DNA of 64,000 bases, taken from Isoetes taiwanensis. Lineage: Eukaryota; Streptophyta; Lycopodiopsida; Isoetales; Isoetaceae. The translations under genes were made by a program, and so were the position numbers. The stretch covers positions 60,001 through 124,000 of the forward strand of contig JAJEKV010000266.1 of assembly GCA_021234155.1 (NCBI GenBank). Direction: 5' to 3'. Below, piece by piece: positions 11,317 to 22,440 of the stretch. Below the pieces are notes generated by a model. It made no database searches. It saw only the letters and a program-made list of their open reading frames with translations, and had not been told where the DNA came from. Position 1 is the stretch's first letter. Each line of letters begins with the position of its first letter.

Positions 11317-11658
11317 TTGTCCTCAATTTTGTAATATGTGTTGTATCTTTTTGTACATCCTGTTTTGATATTAATATAAAGTGTTATCTTAACATCATAT
11401 TCTATTACTGCATTTGCATGCTGTCTATACATGCAAACTTTCAAATCGAAAAAAAAAAAAAACACACAACAAAACACCATTTTTTTCCAATAACCGAAAT
11501 AATAATAAATTATTTCACTTCAGGGAATATTCTTTAAAAAAAAAAAAAAAAAAAGGGAACACTTTTTCTTTAAACGTACCCCTTTCCTTTTAGGGTTTCC
11601 AATCTTGTGATAAGCTCTTCCCTTTTCCTATCTTCCTCCTCCTCCTCCTAGTACTGCT
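11317..11658 (+). other. AT-rich spacer between accessory ORFs of element B
   Basis: Contains two long A runs (about 11450-11463 and 11536-11554). They could be relics of poly(A) from retro-captured transcripts or simple A tracts. No ORF. Confidence 0.4.
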
Positions 11659-12684
11659 ATGGACCATACCCGGGCCCAAGAATGGTACCACGATGGAGAG
11701 CGATGGGATCCTGATGTCCACTTTGAGCAGCTCCATCCTTATTTGTTACAAGAGGTGGATCTTATCGCCAATATGGAGACCCATCCCGATTATGCCGATT
11801 TCTTGCAGTTTTACATTCAAGAGATGGTGCCCCGATTGCACTCAGGTATGGTGAACCTCCTCGGCTTTACCTCCACAGATCCGTACTTATGCGGATGCTT
11901 GGGGATGACAAACATGTCGAGGATACACTTAGGAGTATTCAGCGCCCGTGGTTTCGGCATGCTCCTATCCTCCAGTTTGGATGACGCCCGGACCTATTTT
12001 GAGGTCCGCTTTGCATTGGCCATTCTTATGGACCAATATGTGGAGTTCGATTACACTCCATTGGAAAAGGGAAGTTACCTATTGCTGATGATCCGGAGGA
12101 GGATGGCGCATCAGCCATACGATTTTGTTCGATGGAAGCAGCTCGCCACCTAACCGCCCCGTTGTGCGAGAGGCCGCGGTCGCCAAGCTTGCGGGGTTGG
12201 ATGCCCTTCCCCAATCATGCACAATGGTCGAGTATCTCCTCACCGATGATATCATGTGGGCATATCACGCCATCGCTAACCTTCCACACATGACCAAGGA
12301 CCTCGTCCTGTACGAGCTCGCTGAGTATTGTCAGGATGACTTCCTTGACTTCTCCCTTCCTGATTATCCCGCGGAAGTCCAACGGCTACTTAGGTTTCAC
12401 CCAGAAGACCTTGCACCTGTTGAGACCTTGCTACAGCTAAGGCAATTGATGCTCCAAGATCCCCTTCTCGCCACCGAGGATGCTTTTCTTTGCTATGGGA
12501 CCTCATGTCCCTAATATTAACGAGGTGGCCATACCAATGGAGGAGGATGAACAGGGGAGAAGAGTTGTGCGATAATCAAGACCATCCGAAAGAAGATAAG
12601 GAAGAGGCCTATGTGCGAGCAGTACATCTCAATCTTGAAAGGGAGATAGCTACTAGCGAGAGATCCCGGCGTAGTAGCTTTTAA
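11659..12684 (+). pseudogene. second accessory ORF of element B, unrecognised, frameshifted
   Basis: Starts at 11659 with MDHTRAQEWYHDGERW, runs to a stop at 12153, continues in a shifted frame (about 12150-12514, including REAAVAKLAGLDALPQ and MTKDLVLYELAEYC), and ends in a third frame at 12684. The composite is roughly 330 residues, acidic, rich in hydrophobic helical stretches, with no zinc knuckle, protease or polymerase motif. I cannot assign a family. Its place between the H3 ORF and gag suggests an element-specific accessory protein or a second captured host gene. Confidence 0.5.
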
Positions 12685-13365
12685 GAACCATCTTACGCGG
12701 TTCTTCCTCTCAGCTTTTCGTCAAGGCCAGGTGTTATTCTTTGTTCGAGCTCTCGCTCCTGAGGCTGAGGCATCTTTTTGGGCACTGAAGGCTTTGTCAG
12801 TTACGGCGGGACACCGCAAGCTCCCTGCAAATCTCCATTCGCCGTGCATACTTGTGAGTCGCGACTTGGCACTTACTGCGTTAAGCCAAGACATTGCGGC
12901 TTGGATGAGCATGAAAATGCTCGTGAGCAAGCACCATTAGCTACTTTGCTTTTCCTCCCGCTAGATTGCTTCAATTTCTAAGACTCACCATTAGCCCCGG
13001 TGTCGCTACTTAGCGGTATGGGAGCCACCATCCCCTACGAAAATGGATCAAGACGCGGGGCCTAGCTCTTAGTCCTTTCCTAAGATCCATTAAATGAGTA
13101 TAGCCTTTGGGCAACTCCACCATATGTATTTTCTTGGAATTAGTATATTTTTGTTTTGAGCCATTATACAATATATACGCTATTCTCTTATGATTTGTGT
13201 CTATTGTATTAATGAATACAATTCAAATCGTTCTCTTCCATGATGTCTTACTACTGGAATCTAGGGTATAGCAAAATTGTTCAATCTATATATAATTACT
13301 CACAATCGTCTTGCGTAAGAAACACATGAGAATGCGAAGATAGGATAACATTCCAGATAACGAGA
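12685..13365 (+). other. spacer of element B without recognised gene
   Basis: Only short ORFs on both strands (for example 12731-12940). No family recognised. Confidence 0.4.
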
Positions 13366-13760
13366 GATGAACAGGGACCTCCTGAACAGGACTATGGGGA
13401 ACGATACAACGAGTATCCTGAACGGGAAGTTGACAATAAGATAGCGGAGCTTAGGGTGCCGGAACAACCTTATGATCCTGACAAGGGGATGGAAATAGTT
13501 ACTCTCCTTCGAGAACGTGCTTACGATGATTTGAAATGGACCCTTTCCGCAAGACTTGGGATTATTGGAATATGACCCCACATCAAGCTTTTGAGGATGC
13601 TAATGATCATCTCGGCAAATCTTCTAACGCATTGCGAAGGCTCTTCAACCTTCCGATTATTAGCCCCACTTGGGATTATCAACCCGTTATTATCGAGGCT
13701 TGGGCACGCGTTACAAGCTCGTCGAAATTTATGCGTGAGTGTGCGCTATGCCGTCATGTA
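13366..13760 (+). pseudogene. decayed third accessory reading frame of element B
   Basis: An open stretch without ATG reads RDEQGPPEQDYGERY, later MEIVTLLRERAYDDLKW, then shifts frame into TWDYWNMTPHQAFEDANDHL. It looks coding-like (charged, few low-complexity runs) but is not recognisable. It could be the remainder of the second accessory protein or the start of gag. Confidence 0.3.
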
Positions 13761-14173
13761 TCCCCACATAAACCCTTAAGCCGCATTTTCCAGTTTTGTG
13801 TGTTCCTATGCTTCACTATGACTAGGAAATGGCCGTATCGGCCCCTTTATGTATTATATAACTATAAGTTTATAAGCGTGTTCGTATGAACTTCTTTAAT
13901 GTAACCGATTAGCTCGCTTGTAATTTGGATCTTCCGTCCTTTTTCGTGTTCACTTTGTGTTTCTCGATACTACCCAAAATGACTTTGTTATAACACCCAT
14001 TGTTATCGCATGCGCTTTCTTATATCATTGTATGTTTAATATAGGCGGTGCGCTAATGCCGCCGCGTGACACCCTCAAATGCAAGTCGATTAACACGAAC
14101 AAGAATTGATGCCGATGAAAAGACGGTTAGGCGAATTACATGCCTACGCCTTGCATGCTAACCCACCACAAAG
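13761..14173 (+). other. spacer before gag of element B
   Basis: No convincing ORF; includes a short GC-rich stretch (GGCGGTGCGCTAATGCCGCC). Confidence 0.4.
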
Positions 14174-14626
14174 ATGTACAACGGGATGCACAGGAGTTAC
14201 CTCCGTTGCCGCCCTAGTCCACACGCACGCCAGTACCGTCCCCACCACGAACCAGTCGTATCGTGCGCGAAGAGGTCCCACTCTAAGCGCCGACGGAGCT
14301 CCTCTAGAGATAGTGCCACCTCCTCAAAGTCTGCCACTTCAGTGTCATCTGAATCATCCGCATCATCTGGTGGCCATGCAAAGCGCCGAGATAAGGAGTA
14401 CCGCAAGACAGTTGATACAGCCATAACTAGTATATGGAAGAATAGGAAATTGGCCCAGTTTGATGGGAAATCTAGAGGCGGCTTGAATGCCGAATCCTGG
14501 CTGGACGAAATGAAGGAGTTCGGCAGGTCCTATGGCATGACAGAGAAGGATACAGGAAAGGTTGCCACCACAAACCTTATCGGAGCTGCCCGTATTTGGT
14601 GGAAGAGCTGGCCCTACAAAAGTTAA
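14174..14626 (+). pseudogene. element B gag, N-terminal fragment
   Basis: A Ser/Arg-rich start (SKRRRSSSRDSATSSKSA) is followed by the Ty3/gypsy gag core: [20 protein letters not shown], then [13 protein letters not shown]. The frame ends at 14626 because sequence from inside reverse transcriptase is joined at about 14615. The C-terminal gag, including any CCHC knuckle, is missing. Confidence 0.8.
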
Positions 14627-14940
14627 GACGTCATCAGCTTTTTGCCAAGTTCTCTAAGTGCAAGTTTGCCACTCCAAAGGTTGACTATTTGGGCCATATC
14701 ATTTCTGCAGAGGGAATTGCTACAGATCCAGCAAAAATAGAGGCCGTAAGGGAATGGCCTATTCCAGAAAATGTCTCCGAGGTCCGAAGTTTCTTGGGGC
14801 TAGCAGGATATTACCGAAAATTTGTAAAGGATTTTGCAAAGATTGCAGTCCCTCTTACAAATCTGACCAAGCATGAGAAGGTAAAGGATTGGATGGAGCA
14901 CTGGAAGACTAAGGTTCAGGGAAGTTTCCAGCTGACTTAA
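14596..14940 (+). pseudogene. element B reverse transcriptase, C-terminal fragment
   Basis: Reads [33 protein letters not shown], then [20 protein letters not shown], the RT thumb/connection region of Ty3/gypsy pol. The palm with the catalytic Asp pair, and the protease before it, are absent. It is fused out of frame to the gag start. Confidence 0.9.
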
Positions 14941-14974
14941 AGATGCCTTAACCTCAAAGCACCCGTTCTCCGCG

Positions 14975-15631
14975 TTGCCCGATCCTGATAAGGATAAACT
15001 AGTGGCCACAGATGCCAGTAAAATCGCCACTGGTGGGGTTCTAATGCAGGAAGGGAGGGTTATTGCCTATGATTCAAAGAAGATGAACGAGACAGAACAG
15101 CGATATCCTACCCATGATCAGGAGTTGTTAGCTGTTGTTCGCGCATTGCGAATATGGAGACACTACCTCCTTGGTAGAAGATTCCAGTTGGACACGGATC
15201 ACCAAAGTCTCCGTTATTTATCCACCCAACCGAACCTCAACCTCCGTCAGAGGAGATGGATGGAATTTCTTGAAGAATATGATTTTGAGATCATGTATAA
15301 GCCTGGAAAGCACAATGTGGTTGCGGATGCATTATCACGCCACCCCTTGGTAACCCGGACCCATTGTAATGCGATTTCGACACTCACAAGTGAGTTTGGT
15401 AAACAGATAGAACAAACTTTAGCCACCGATCCTGAGTTCTATGAAATTTGGAGTAGTCTAAATAAGGAGGCACGCACGGATAAAGAACGTGACGCTTTCC
15501 GGTCATATAGGAAAGAGGGCAATTTGTTGTATCACAAGGACAAGTTGTGTGTACCTCATACTTCCGGGGTGCGTAAGTTAATCCTCCATGACACGCACAA
15601 CAGCCCTATAGCTGGACATGCGGTTTTATGA
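14975..15631 (+). pseudogene. element B RNase H and integrase zinc-finger region
   Basis: Reads VATDASKIATGGVL (first RNase H Asp), THDQELLAVVRALRIWRHYL (catalytic Glu), LDTDHQSL (Asp), then ADALSRHPL and the start of the integrase HHCC domain (LILHDTHNSPIAGH). The frame is open over 218 residues but is separated from the RT fragment by a frameshift and ends inside the zinc finger. Confidence 0.9.
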
Positions 15632-16726
15632 AGACCTACTTTAAAAATCCGCTCGGTTATTTTGGCCTTCGATGAAGAAGGACATTGCCGTGTACATTAA
15701 GCGATTAGGTCGGTATGTCGGCGGACCAAAGGCGAGAACAATTAAGGACTCGGGACAATTGCAACCTTTGGATGTGCCCAACGCTAAGTGGGAAGTGATA
15801 ACCATGGATTTTATAGTGGGCCTTCCGCATTACTCTCCGTGGATATGATGCGTTAATGGTCGTGGTCGACAAATTGTCAAAATGGCTCATTTCTTGCCAT
15901 GTCGTACCACGGACACGCCTTTGATCTTTGCTACGCTTTTTGCAAAGAGATCTTCAGGTTGCACGCGGAATGCCACGGGTCATTGTATCCGTGAGATCCC
16001 AAATTTGTAAGTGCATTTTGGAAAGATTTCTTCACCACCATACAAACCAAGCTTGCTATGAGTACAGCTTATCATCCTCGGACGGATGGTCAAACAGGCC
16101 GCACCAACCGTATCATAGAGGATATGCTACGGTTATGTGTGGAGTAAGCAATCCCAATGGGTGACTATATTTATCTAGTAGAGTTTGCCTATAGCGAAGA
16201 TGAAACAGAGTCTTCCGAATGTCTCCTTTCATGATAAATTATGGTTATCAATGCCTTACTCGACACATGGCACAACCCCGTGTCGAAAGTGGAGGTTTCT
16301 CAACAACTCCTCCCGGAGATGCAAGCTTTGGTCGAGGAAGTGCGTGGTTACTTGCTACGCGACGCGTCAAAAAGTGTAGCAGAGATAAGCCACAGGACCC
16401 CACGAGTCTTCCGTGGGTGAATCGGTTTAGCTTAAGATTAAGGTAAAACAAGCCAAGCTTAAAATTGGTAATCGCAAGAAGTTGGCACCGATGATGGGCT
16501 GGACCGTTCAAAATCATCGAACGTATTGGGGAGCAAGCATATCGCCTGGACTTGCCACCCCGCTTAAAGATCCACAAGGTTTTTATGTGAGTCTTCTAAA
16601 AGCAAAGACACCCCGATCCGAGGAGGTTTTGGAAACCCCAACCCTCCCGGAAATGACAGAGGAGCAGCTAGAGATAGTACCTGAAGCTCTTCTTGATCGA
16701 GCTTATAACAGACGGGGAGGACTCAA
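15632..16726 (+). pseudogene. element B integrase core, heavily frameshifted
   Basis: Pieces of the integrase core occur in changing frames: EVITMDFIVGLP (first Asp), TMVVVDKLSK-like, and AYHPRTDGQTG with the RTNRIIEDML segment that holds the catalytic Glu. It then has SPFMINYGYQCLTR and a GPFKII-like linker. Several indels break it. Confidence 0.75.
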
Positions 16727-16999
16727 ATGCTACAATACTTGGTCAAGTGGAAACGGTTGCCGGTGGAGGATGCTACGTGGGTGATGCAAGCAGATCTTGA
16801 GAAGCACTACACGGATTTCATGCGCGAATCTCAAGGTCGCACCATCAACGATGCTATCAACCCAGCCCCTGGTAAGCTTGAAGACTTGATTCGCCGAGAA
16901 TCGGTAGAGGGTAGATGCATCGTAATTAACGGGATCACCTTTGTGTTCCTTAGGGCGTGGTGTCTTGTCAATGTGGACATGACCATGAACCGCTTGTAA
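16727..16999 (+). pseudogene. element B integrase chromodomain
   Basis: Reads MLQYLVKWKRLPVEDATWVM followed by QADLEKHYTDFM, the chromodomain of a chromovirus integrase, preceded in another frame by EMTEEQLEIVPEALLDRAY. The third cage position (HP1 Tyr/Trp after VKW) is not aromatic (RLP), as in derived plant chromodomains. Confidence 0.85.
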
Positions 17000-17479
17000 A
17001 GCATGTACTTCATAACGCAGATTCATCTTGGCTATAATAGGAAACGACCATTCCTTACGCATACAATGAAGCTGCGAACCATAGGCATGATAGCTTCCTT
17101 CTAGATAAATTTTCTTTCATTTTTTTTTTTTATAGGGGTGGACCCTTCAACCACAACCTAATTATTTTATCTATATAAACCGATATATTACCATGTGCGG
17201 GGCCGATTGGCTGATGCATTGACTGGTCCATGTTAGGGGTTCTTGATGACCCGATTTCTTCGCTTTATGTTATCTACATGTTCTGTTGTTGTTAATCTTG
17301 GACTTTGGTCCTTGCACTTTTTAATTATGATAAGGATGTGAATTGTACTTTTGCTGCTTAAACTGTTGTAAACTTGAAAGCTTTAATATATTACCTTCTG
17401 AAATAAGGAATTACCTTCCTTCAGAATGTCATTTATTATATCTGTATCTAACCCCAATGCTGAGGACAACATTATTTCT
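17000..17479 (+). other. 3' untranslated region of element B
   Basis: Between the chromodomain and the PPT; AT-rich, no ORF recognised. Confidence 0.5.
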
Positions 17480-17492
17480 AAGGAGGGGAGAA
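17480..17492 (+). promoter_or_regulatory. polypurine tract of element B
   Basis: AAGGAGGGGAGAA directly before the TGTGACG start of the 3' LTR. Confidence 0.9.
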
Positions 17493-19149
17493 TGTGACGT
17501 TCCAAGTATTTATATGGTATAAGTATAAATATGTTGACACGTCACCAGGGATACATACGCCACATGGGGTATGGGAACCTAGGTGGTTCACTTAAAAAGG
17601 ATTAAATTAGCTATGCTAATTTAATTATTAACAATAATAACCTATAACTAAGGAACTAACATTTAAAAACCATAATTATTAAGTTAATTATGGTTTGGGA
17701 AGGCGCCACGTGTCCACCCTCGATTGGTTAGCATGATAATGCTAATTGGGGTCAATAGGGTGGATCACCACCCCATATCAGCCACCTTTGTGACCAGAGC
17801 TGAGCGCCACCTTGAGCAGTGGAGCGCCACCTTTGTGACCAGAGCTGAGCGCCACCTTGAGCAATTGGACGCCACCCTTCTTGCACAAGCTGAACACCCA
17901 GACCAAGAAGATGGAGATCCCCAACGACAATGGGTCGAGCCGAAACACAGGTGGGTGGCTAGTGTAGTTGTGAATTCTAGGATAAGCCCACAGTGGGCAC
18001 CCGCTTGGGGTTGCTGGTCTATTCTCTACGCGGTTACTCGTAGGAACTAACCCTTGATTGTAAAGGTAGGTTCTCTATGTATTTCGATTCTGGTTTTGCT
18101 TGTAATGGATGGATGGTGGTTGTTAGCCTAGTGTTACTCGGGAATGGGGAATTAAGGGGGATAGAGACCTCGAGGCTATTTATTGTAGTATGCTCCTAGA
18201 TAGAGCCCCCCTGATTATCCCCGTTAAATGCGGCTGTGCACAAGAGCCCACCGGGTCATAGATGTTATGGTACTTGGCTTATCACCGGACAAAGGAACAC
18301 GGTGGTGAAGTGGAGGTGGGGTCTTGCACGAACATAAAAGCTCCACAGGACTCCTATAGCGAGCTAGACACGATAGCCGGTCCGCGTGAGGGGCGGGTAT
18401 GGGTCCGACACTCCCCAGGTGGGAAGGTGTGACCCGTATGGGGCACCTTGTACTTTGAGTAGATTTAGGGGCGAGTAAGAGTCTGCACGGATGCGGGGGG
18501 TCGCCGATGCGACACGTATTCTCTAGCTTCGCCCATGGAGCCACCGTGATTACGGAAGGGGACTTCACGACACGCCTCATCGGACGGGGACTTCATGAAC
18601 CCCAGAGTAGGCTCAGCCAGGATGATGCCTCGAGCTGCGTCTCAGGAAGGCTATAGCGGCGCCATAGCGTGAATTGACCCATCCGCAAAGTGTGCATTGT
18701 GAGGGGCGGATGGAGTGGACAACCCTAGCCAATGTTCTATGCCAGCCAACGCCATGTCAAGATTACGGCTGGCTGATCTCTTGAGGCCTAGCCGTCAGTC
18801 GATCCTCACTGGAGTCTGAACCGGAGTGGAACCATGGGTTTGGGGTGTTTTCTTAGGTTTAGATGCATATTCTTTGCCGTTGGTATTTGGATGGATATGC
18901 CACCCCTCGAGGTGGTTATTTATATGTGATTTATGCTGTGTGCTAACCCTTGTATTCACGCTTCCGCGACGTAGGAGCCCCATTGAAGGCGTGGGCCGAA
19001 TGACCCCTTCGTGTCCTTCTTTCGGGCATCATATTATAGATGGCCCGGAATAGACGGAGGGCCCTGCTCATGGCGGGTTGGCCGCCATGTGAGGGGAAAG
19101 TCCCCGTATGTATACGTCCGAGGGTCGTATATGTTCAGGGAGCGTCACA
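17493..19149 (+). repeat. 3' LTR of element B
   Basis: Starts TGTGACGTTCCAAG, ends GGGAGCGTCACA. 1657 bp against 1635 bp for the left copy; differences are clustered rather than evenly spread. Confidence 0.93.
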
Positions 19150-19154
19150 AGTAC
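19150..19154. repeat. target-site duplication AGTAC (right) of element B
   Basis: Identical to 7884-7888; beyond it the chromodomain frame of element A resumes. Confidence 0.9.
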
Positions 19155-20278
19155 CCATGTCGCGTCTTCCACCGGCAAGTGTTTCCACTTGACCAAGTAT
19201 TGGAGAAACTCTGATCTCCTTGTTTTCTTGAACGCTTTATCAAGAATAAGCTCTGAAACTATTTCTATCTGTTATTCTGTCATTTCCAACATCGTTGGAG
19301 TGTCCAGGACTTCATCTGGGTTGGGAGTGTGCTTCTTCAGCAAACTCACGTGGAAGACTTTGTGGATCTTTAAGTGTGCTGGCAAGTCTAGCTTGTAGGA
19401 TTGGTTACCTACTCTTTGGATTATTCTGAAGGGTCCAGCCCACCTTGGAGCAAGCTTCTTACAATTTCCGATGCGGAGCTTTGCCTGCTTTACCTTGATC
19501 TTGAGCCATACATCATCTCCAACTTGGAATTCTCTGACTGTACGATGTTTGTCGGCGATGCTCTTTTGTCGACTCCTTGCTGCAAGAAGATACCCTCGAA
19601 CTTCTTCCAACATTTGCTGCGAAACTTCCACTTTTGACACGGGGTTGTGCCAAGTGTCTGAATTTGGCATTGGTAGCCGTAGTTGATCATGAACGGCGAC
19701 ATTTGGGATGATTCCTGCTTGGTGCTATTGTATGCAAACTCCACCAAGTGAATAAATTCCTCCCACATACCTTGCTTGTTCCGGACATAGTTTTGGTAGC
19801 ATATCCTCCAATATTCTATTGGTACGCCTCCGTTTGCCCATCCGTGCAGGGGATGATAGGCCGTGCTCATGGATACCTTGCCCTGAATCGTTGCGAAGAG
19901 GTCCTGCCAAAAGGCACTGATGAACTTCGGATCTCGGTCGGAGATAATTTCCCTTGGCATGCCATGGAGCCTGAAGATTTCTTTGGTGAAGAGCTTTGCC
20001 GTATCCATAGCTGTGTCCGTGGTCCTGCAAGGCACAAAATGGGCCATCTTCGACAACTTGTCGACCACGACCATCAAGGCATCCTTCCCTCTCACTGTTC
20101 TTGGAAGCCCCGTCATGAAGTCCATGCTGACGACCTCCCACTTAGCGTTTGGCACCGCTAATGGTTCCAATGCACGGAATTGAAAGCCGATTCGGGCCGG
20201 CTGGCGACATAGTCGACATTCCTTGATGTGGCGAGCTATCTGCTTCTTCATTCCTGGCCAATAGTAGCGGCTACGCAC
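19155..20278 (-). pseudogene. element A integrase core and first half of chromodomain
   Basis: Minus strand: RSRYYWPGMKKQIARHIKEC (zinc-finger Cys pair), VVSMDFMTGLP (first Asp), IISDRDPKFISAFWQDLF (second Asp). A frameshift follows around the segment that should hold TDGQTER, read in another frame as RTNRILEDMLPKL. It continues through SPFMINYGYQCQ, LAPRWAGPFRIIQRVGNQSY, HKVFHVSLLKKH and FLQYLVKWKHLPVEDATWV, where element B interrupts it. The order is that of a chromovirus integrase. Confidence 0.9.
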
Positions 20279-20983
20279 TTTGAAGTATGTCTTTCATGAA
20301 TCCTGCATGGCCAGCTATTGGGCTGTTGTGGGTGTCGTGGAGGATCAACTTTCTTACTCCAGATGATTCAGGCACGCACAACTTGTTCTTATGGTACAAA
20401 AGGTTACCTTCCTTCTTAAAGTTTTTGAAGGTTTCCCTCTCCTTATCTGTTCTCGCTTCCTTGCACAAGCTTGCCCATACTTCTTTGAAGTCCACATCCG
20501 TTGGCAAGGTTTCTTCAATCTTCTTCCCGAAATCGCTGGAGAGCATCGAAATTGCATTGCAATGCACTCTAGTTATCAGCGAATGCCTTGAAAGTGCTTC
20601 TGCTACCACATTAAGCTTCCCGGGCTTGTAGACTATATCAAAGTCATACTCTTCGAGAAACTCCATCCACCTTCGCTGCCTCAGGTTAAGGTGTGGTTGC
20701 GTGAATACATATTGGAGGCTCTGGTGATCCGTGTCCAACTGGAACTTCCTTCCTAAGAGATAGTGCGTCCAGATTCTTAGCATGCGACAACCGCAAACAA
20801 TTCTCGATCGTCGTCGGTGCGTGTTTTCAAGTCGTTCATCTTCCTGGAGTCATACGCTATTACCTGCTCTTCTTGCATGAGCACTGCACCTGTGGCTATC
20901 TTACTTGCGTCTATCACCACTAACTTGTCCTTCTCTGGGTCTGGCAGGGTCAAGATGGGGGCGGTTGTCAAAGCTTCCTTCAC
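20271..20983 (-). pseudogene. element A RNase H and integrase HHCC start
   Basis: Minus strand: KDKLVVIDASKIATGAVLMQ (first Asp), then after a frameshift RIWTHYLLGRKFQLDTDHQS (Asp). It then has LNLRQRRWMEFLEEYDFDIV, VVAEALSRHSL and LILHDTHNSPIAGHAG. Broken at about 20780 between the two open frames. Confidence 0.9.
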
Positions 20984-22084
20984 ACTTCAAATCCTGCTTG
21001 GGCTTTCTTAAGCCAATGGTCTGCCCAATTTTTTACCTTTTCCGCCTTCGTCAAGTCTGTTAGTGGGGCTGCTACCTTTGTGAAGTTCTTCACAAACTTC
21101 CTGCAATACCCTGCTAGGCCAAGGAAACTTCTGACCTCATGGGCGTTCTTTTGGCCGCCATTGGATCTTCGCTTCAATCTTGGCGGGATCCCGCCGAGAT
21201 TCCTTCGCTGAAATCACATGACCGAGGTATTCCACCTTCTCTGTTGCGAAGTGGCACCCGACAACTTGGCATACAACTGATGCCTCTTCAACTTCTCGAG
21301 CACCTTTCTTACGTGTTGTGCATGTTCTTCAATGGATCTGCTATACACCAGAATGTCGTCGAAGAACACTATCACGAAGGTGTCCAAGAACTCCCTGAAG
21401 ATGTCATTCATGAGTCTCATAAACGTTGCTGGGGCATTCGATAGCCCAAATGGCATTACTGTGAACTTGTAATGCTCATACCTGGTCCTGAAAGCCGTCT
21501 TGTGGATGTCTTCTTCTTTTATCCTGATCTGGTGGTAGGTCGGTCTTGGAGAAGACCCTTGTCCCTTGGAGCTGATCCATCAAGTCGTCCGATCTGGGGA
21601 GTGCGTACTTGTTCTTGATGGTGTGCTTGTTAGGTTATGCGTAATCTATGCACATCCTCAAGCTGCCATCCTTCTTCTTGACAAAAAGAATGGGTGCCCC
21701 AAATGGTGAGATGCTAGGTCTAATGAAGCCTAGGTCGAGCAATTCCTGCAATTGCTTCTTCAGCTCCGTCAGTTCCTGCGTCGTCATTCTATACGGAGCC
21801 TTGCTCGTCGGCTTGGTTCCTGGTTCGAGTGCTATCTCACACTTTCGACTCCCCGTAGGAGGGGAGCTTTCGATCTCATCACGGGAAGAGATCGTGGAAC
21901 TCCGTCATCAAGTTGGCTATTTGCTTGGGCAACTTGCTGAGCACTTTATCTTCCTTGCTTTCCTCCGACTCGGGTTCTTCAATCTCAAGTTTGAAGATGT
22001 ATGCTACCTGCTCGCTCTTGATTGATTTGAGCAGCTTCTTAATAGACATACACTGCATAATGGGAGCAACTTCTTGCCGTGATC
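20984..22084 (-). pseudogene. element A reverse transcriptase
   Basis: Minus strand, several frames. N-terminal linker SIKKLLKSIKSEQVAYIF and [18 protein letters not shown] motifs [14 protein letters not shown]-like and [20 protein letters not shown]; the catalytic block [14 protein letters not shown] (Asp pair at about 21355-21366); then [19 protein letters not shown]. At least four frame breaks, so inactive as it stands. Confidence 0.9.
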
Positions 22085-22440
22085 TCAATAACTTTGCCGT
22101 CGAGGCGTTGTGAGGGTCACCTTCCGCTTCCGGGTCAATGATGGCCTCGCTGGTCCAAGGTACTCCATTCCCATTATCAGGTCGTACTTGCCGATGCCCA
22201 TTACTTCTGCTCCCATCGGGATATTAATTCCCGGCAAGTCAATGTCGAAATTGATCCTCTTCCCTGCCGTTTGTCTTATTGCTCTGCTCGCCAAGATTAC
22301 GGGCCTTGGCTTGGACTTTAAGGGTTTCAACTTCAACATGTCGACCATCCTTGGGGAATCGAAGTTGTGGCTACTTCCCGAATCTATTAGGACTATGAAG
22401 GACTTGGTTTTGGCCTTCCCTATTGTGGAAATTGGTCACG
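22085..22440 (-). pseudogene. element A retroviral-type aspartic protease
   Basis: Minus strand: FIVLIDSGSSHNF (catalytic Asp in a DSG motif), then INFDIDLPGINIPMGAEVMG and KYDLIMGMEYLGPAR. Upstream of the catalytic motif the frame runs into the non-coding hairpin spacer at about 22440, so gag and the protease N-terminus are missing. Confidence 0.85.

Larger units (their letters stand above)
7889..19149 (+). mobile_element. Ty3/gypsy chromovirus B, non-autonomous, carries a histone H3 ORF
   Basis: 11.26-kb element with LTRs 7889-9523 and 17493-19149, PBS 9527-9538, PPT 17480-17492 and a perfect 5-bp TSD. Order: LTR, PBS, leader, accessory ORF with a histone H3 fold (10432-11316), second accessory ORF (11659-12684), decayed third ORF (about 13366-13760), gag start fused by deletion to the end of reverse transcriptase (about 14615), RNase H, degraded integrase, chromodomain, LTR. 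The deletion removed most of gag, the protease and the RT catalytic core, so mobility would need a helper. It lies nested in the chromodomain of element A in the opposite orientation. Confidence 0.95.
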
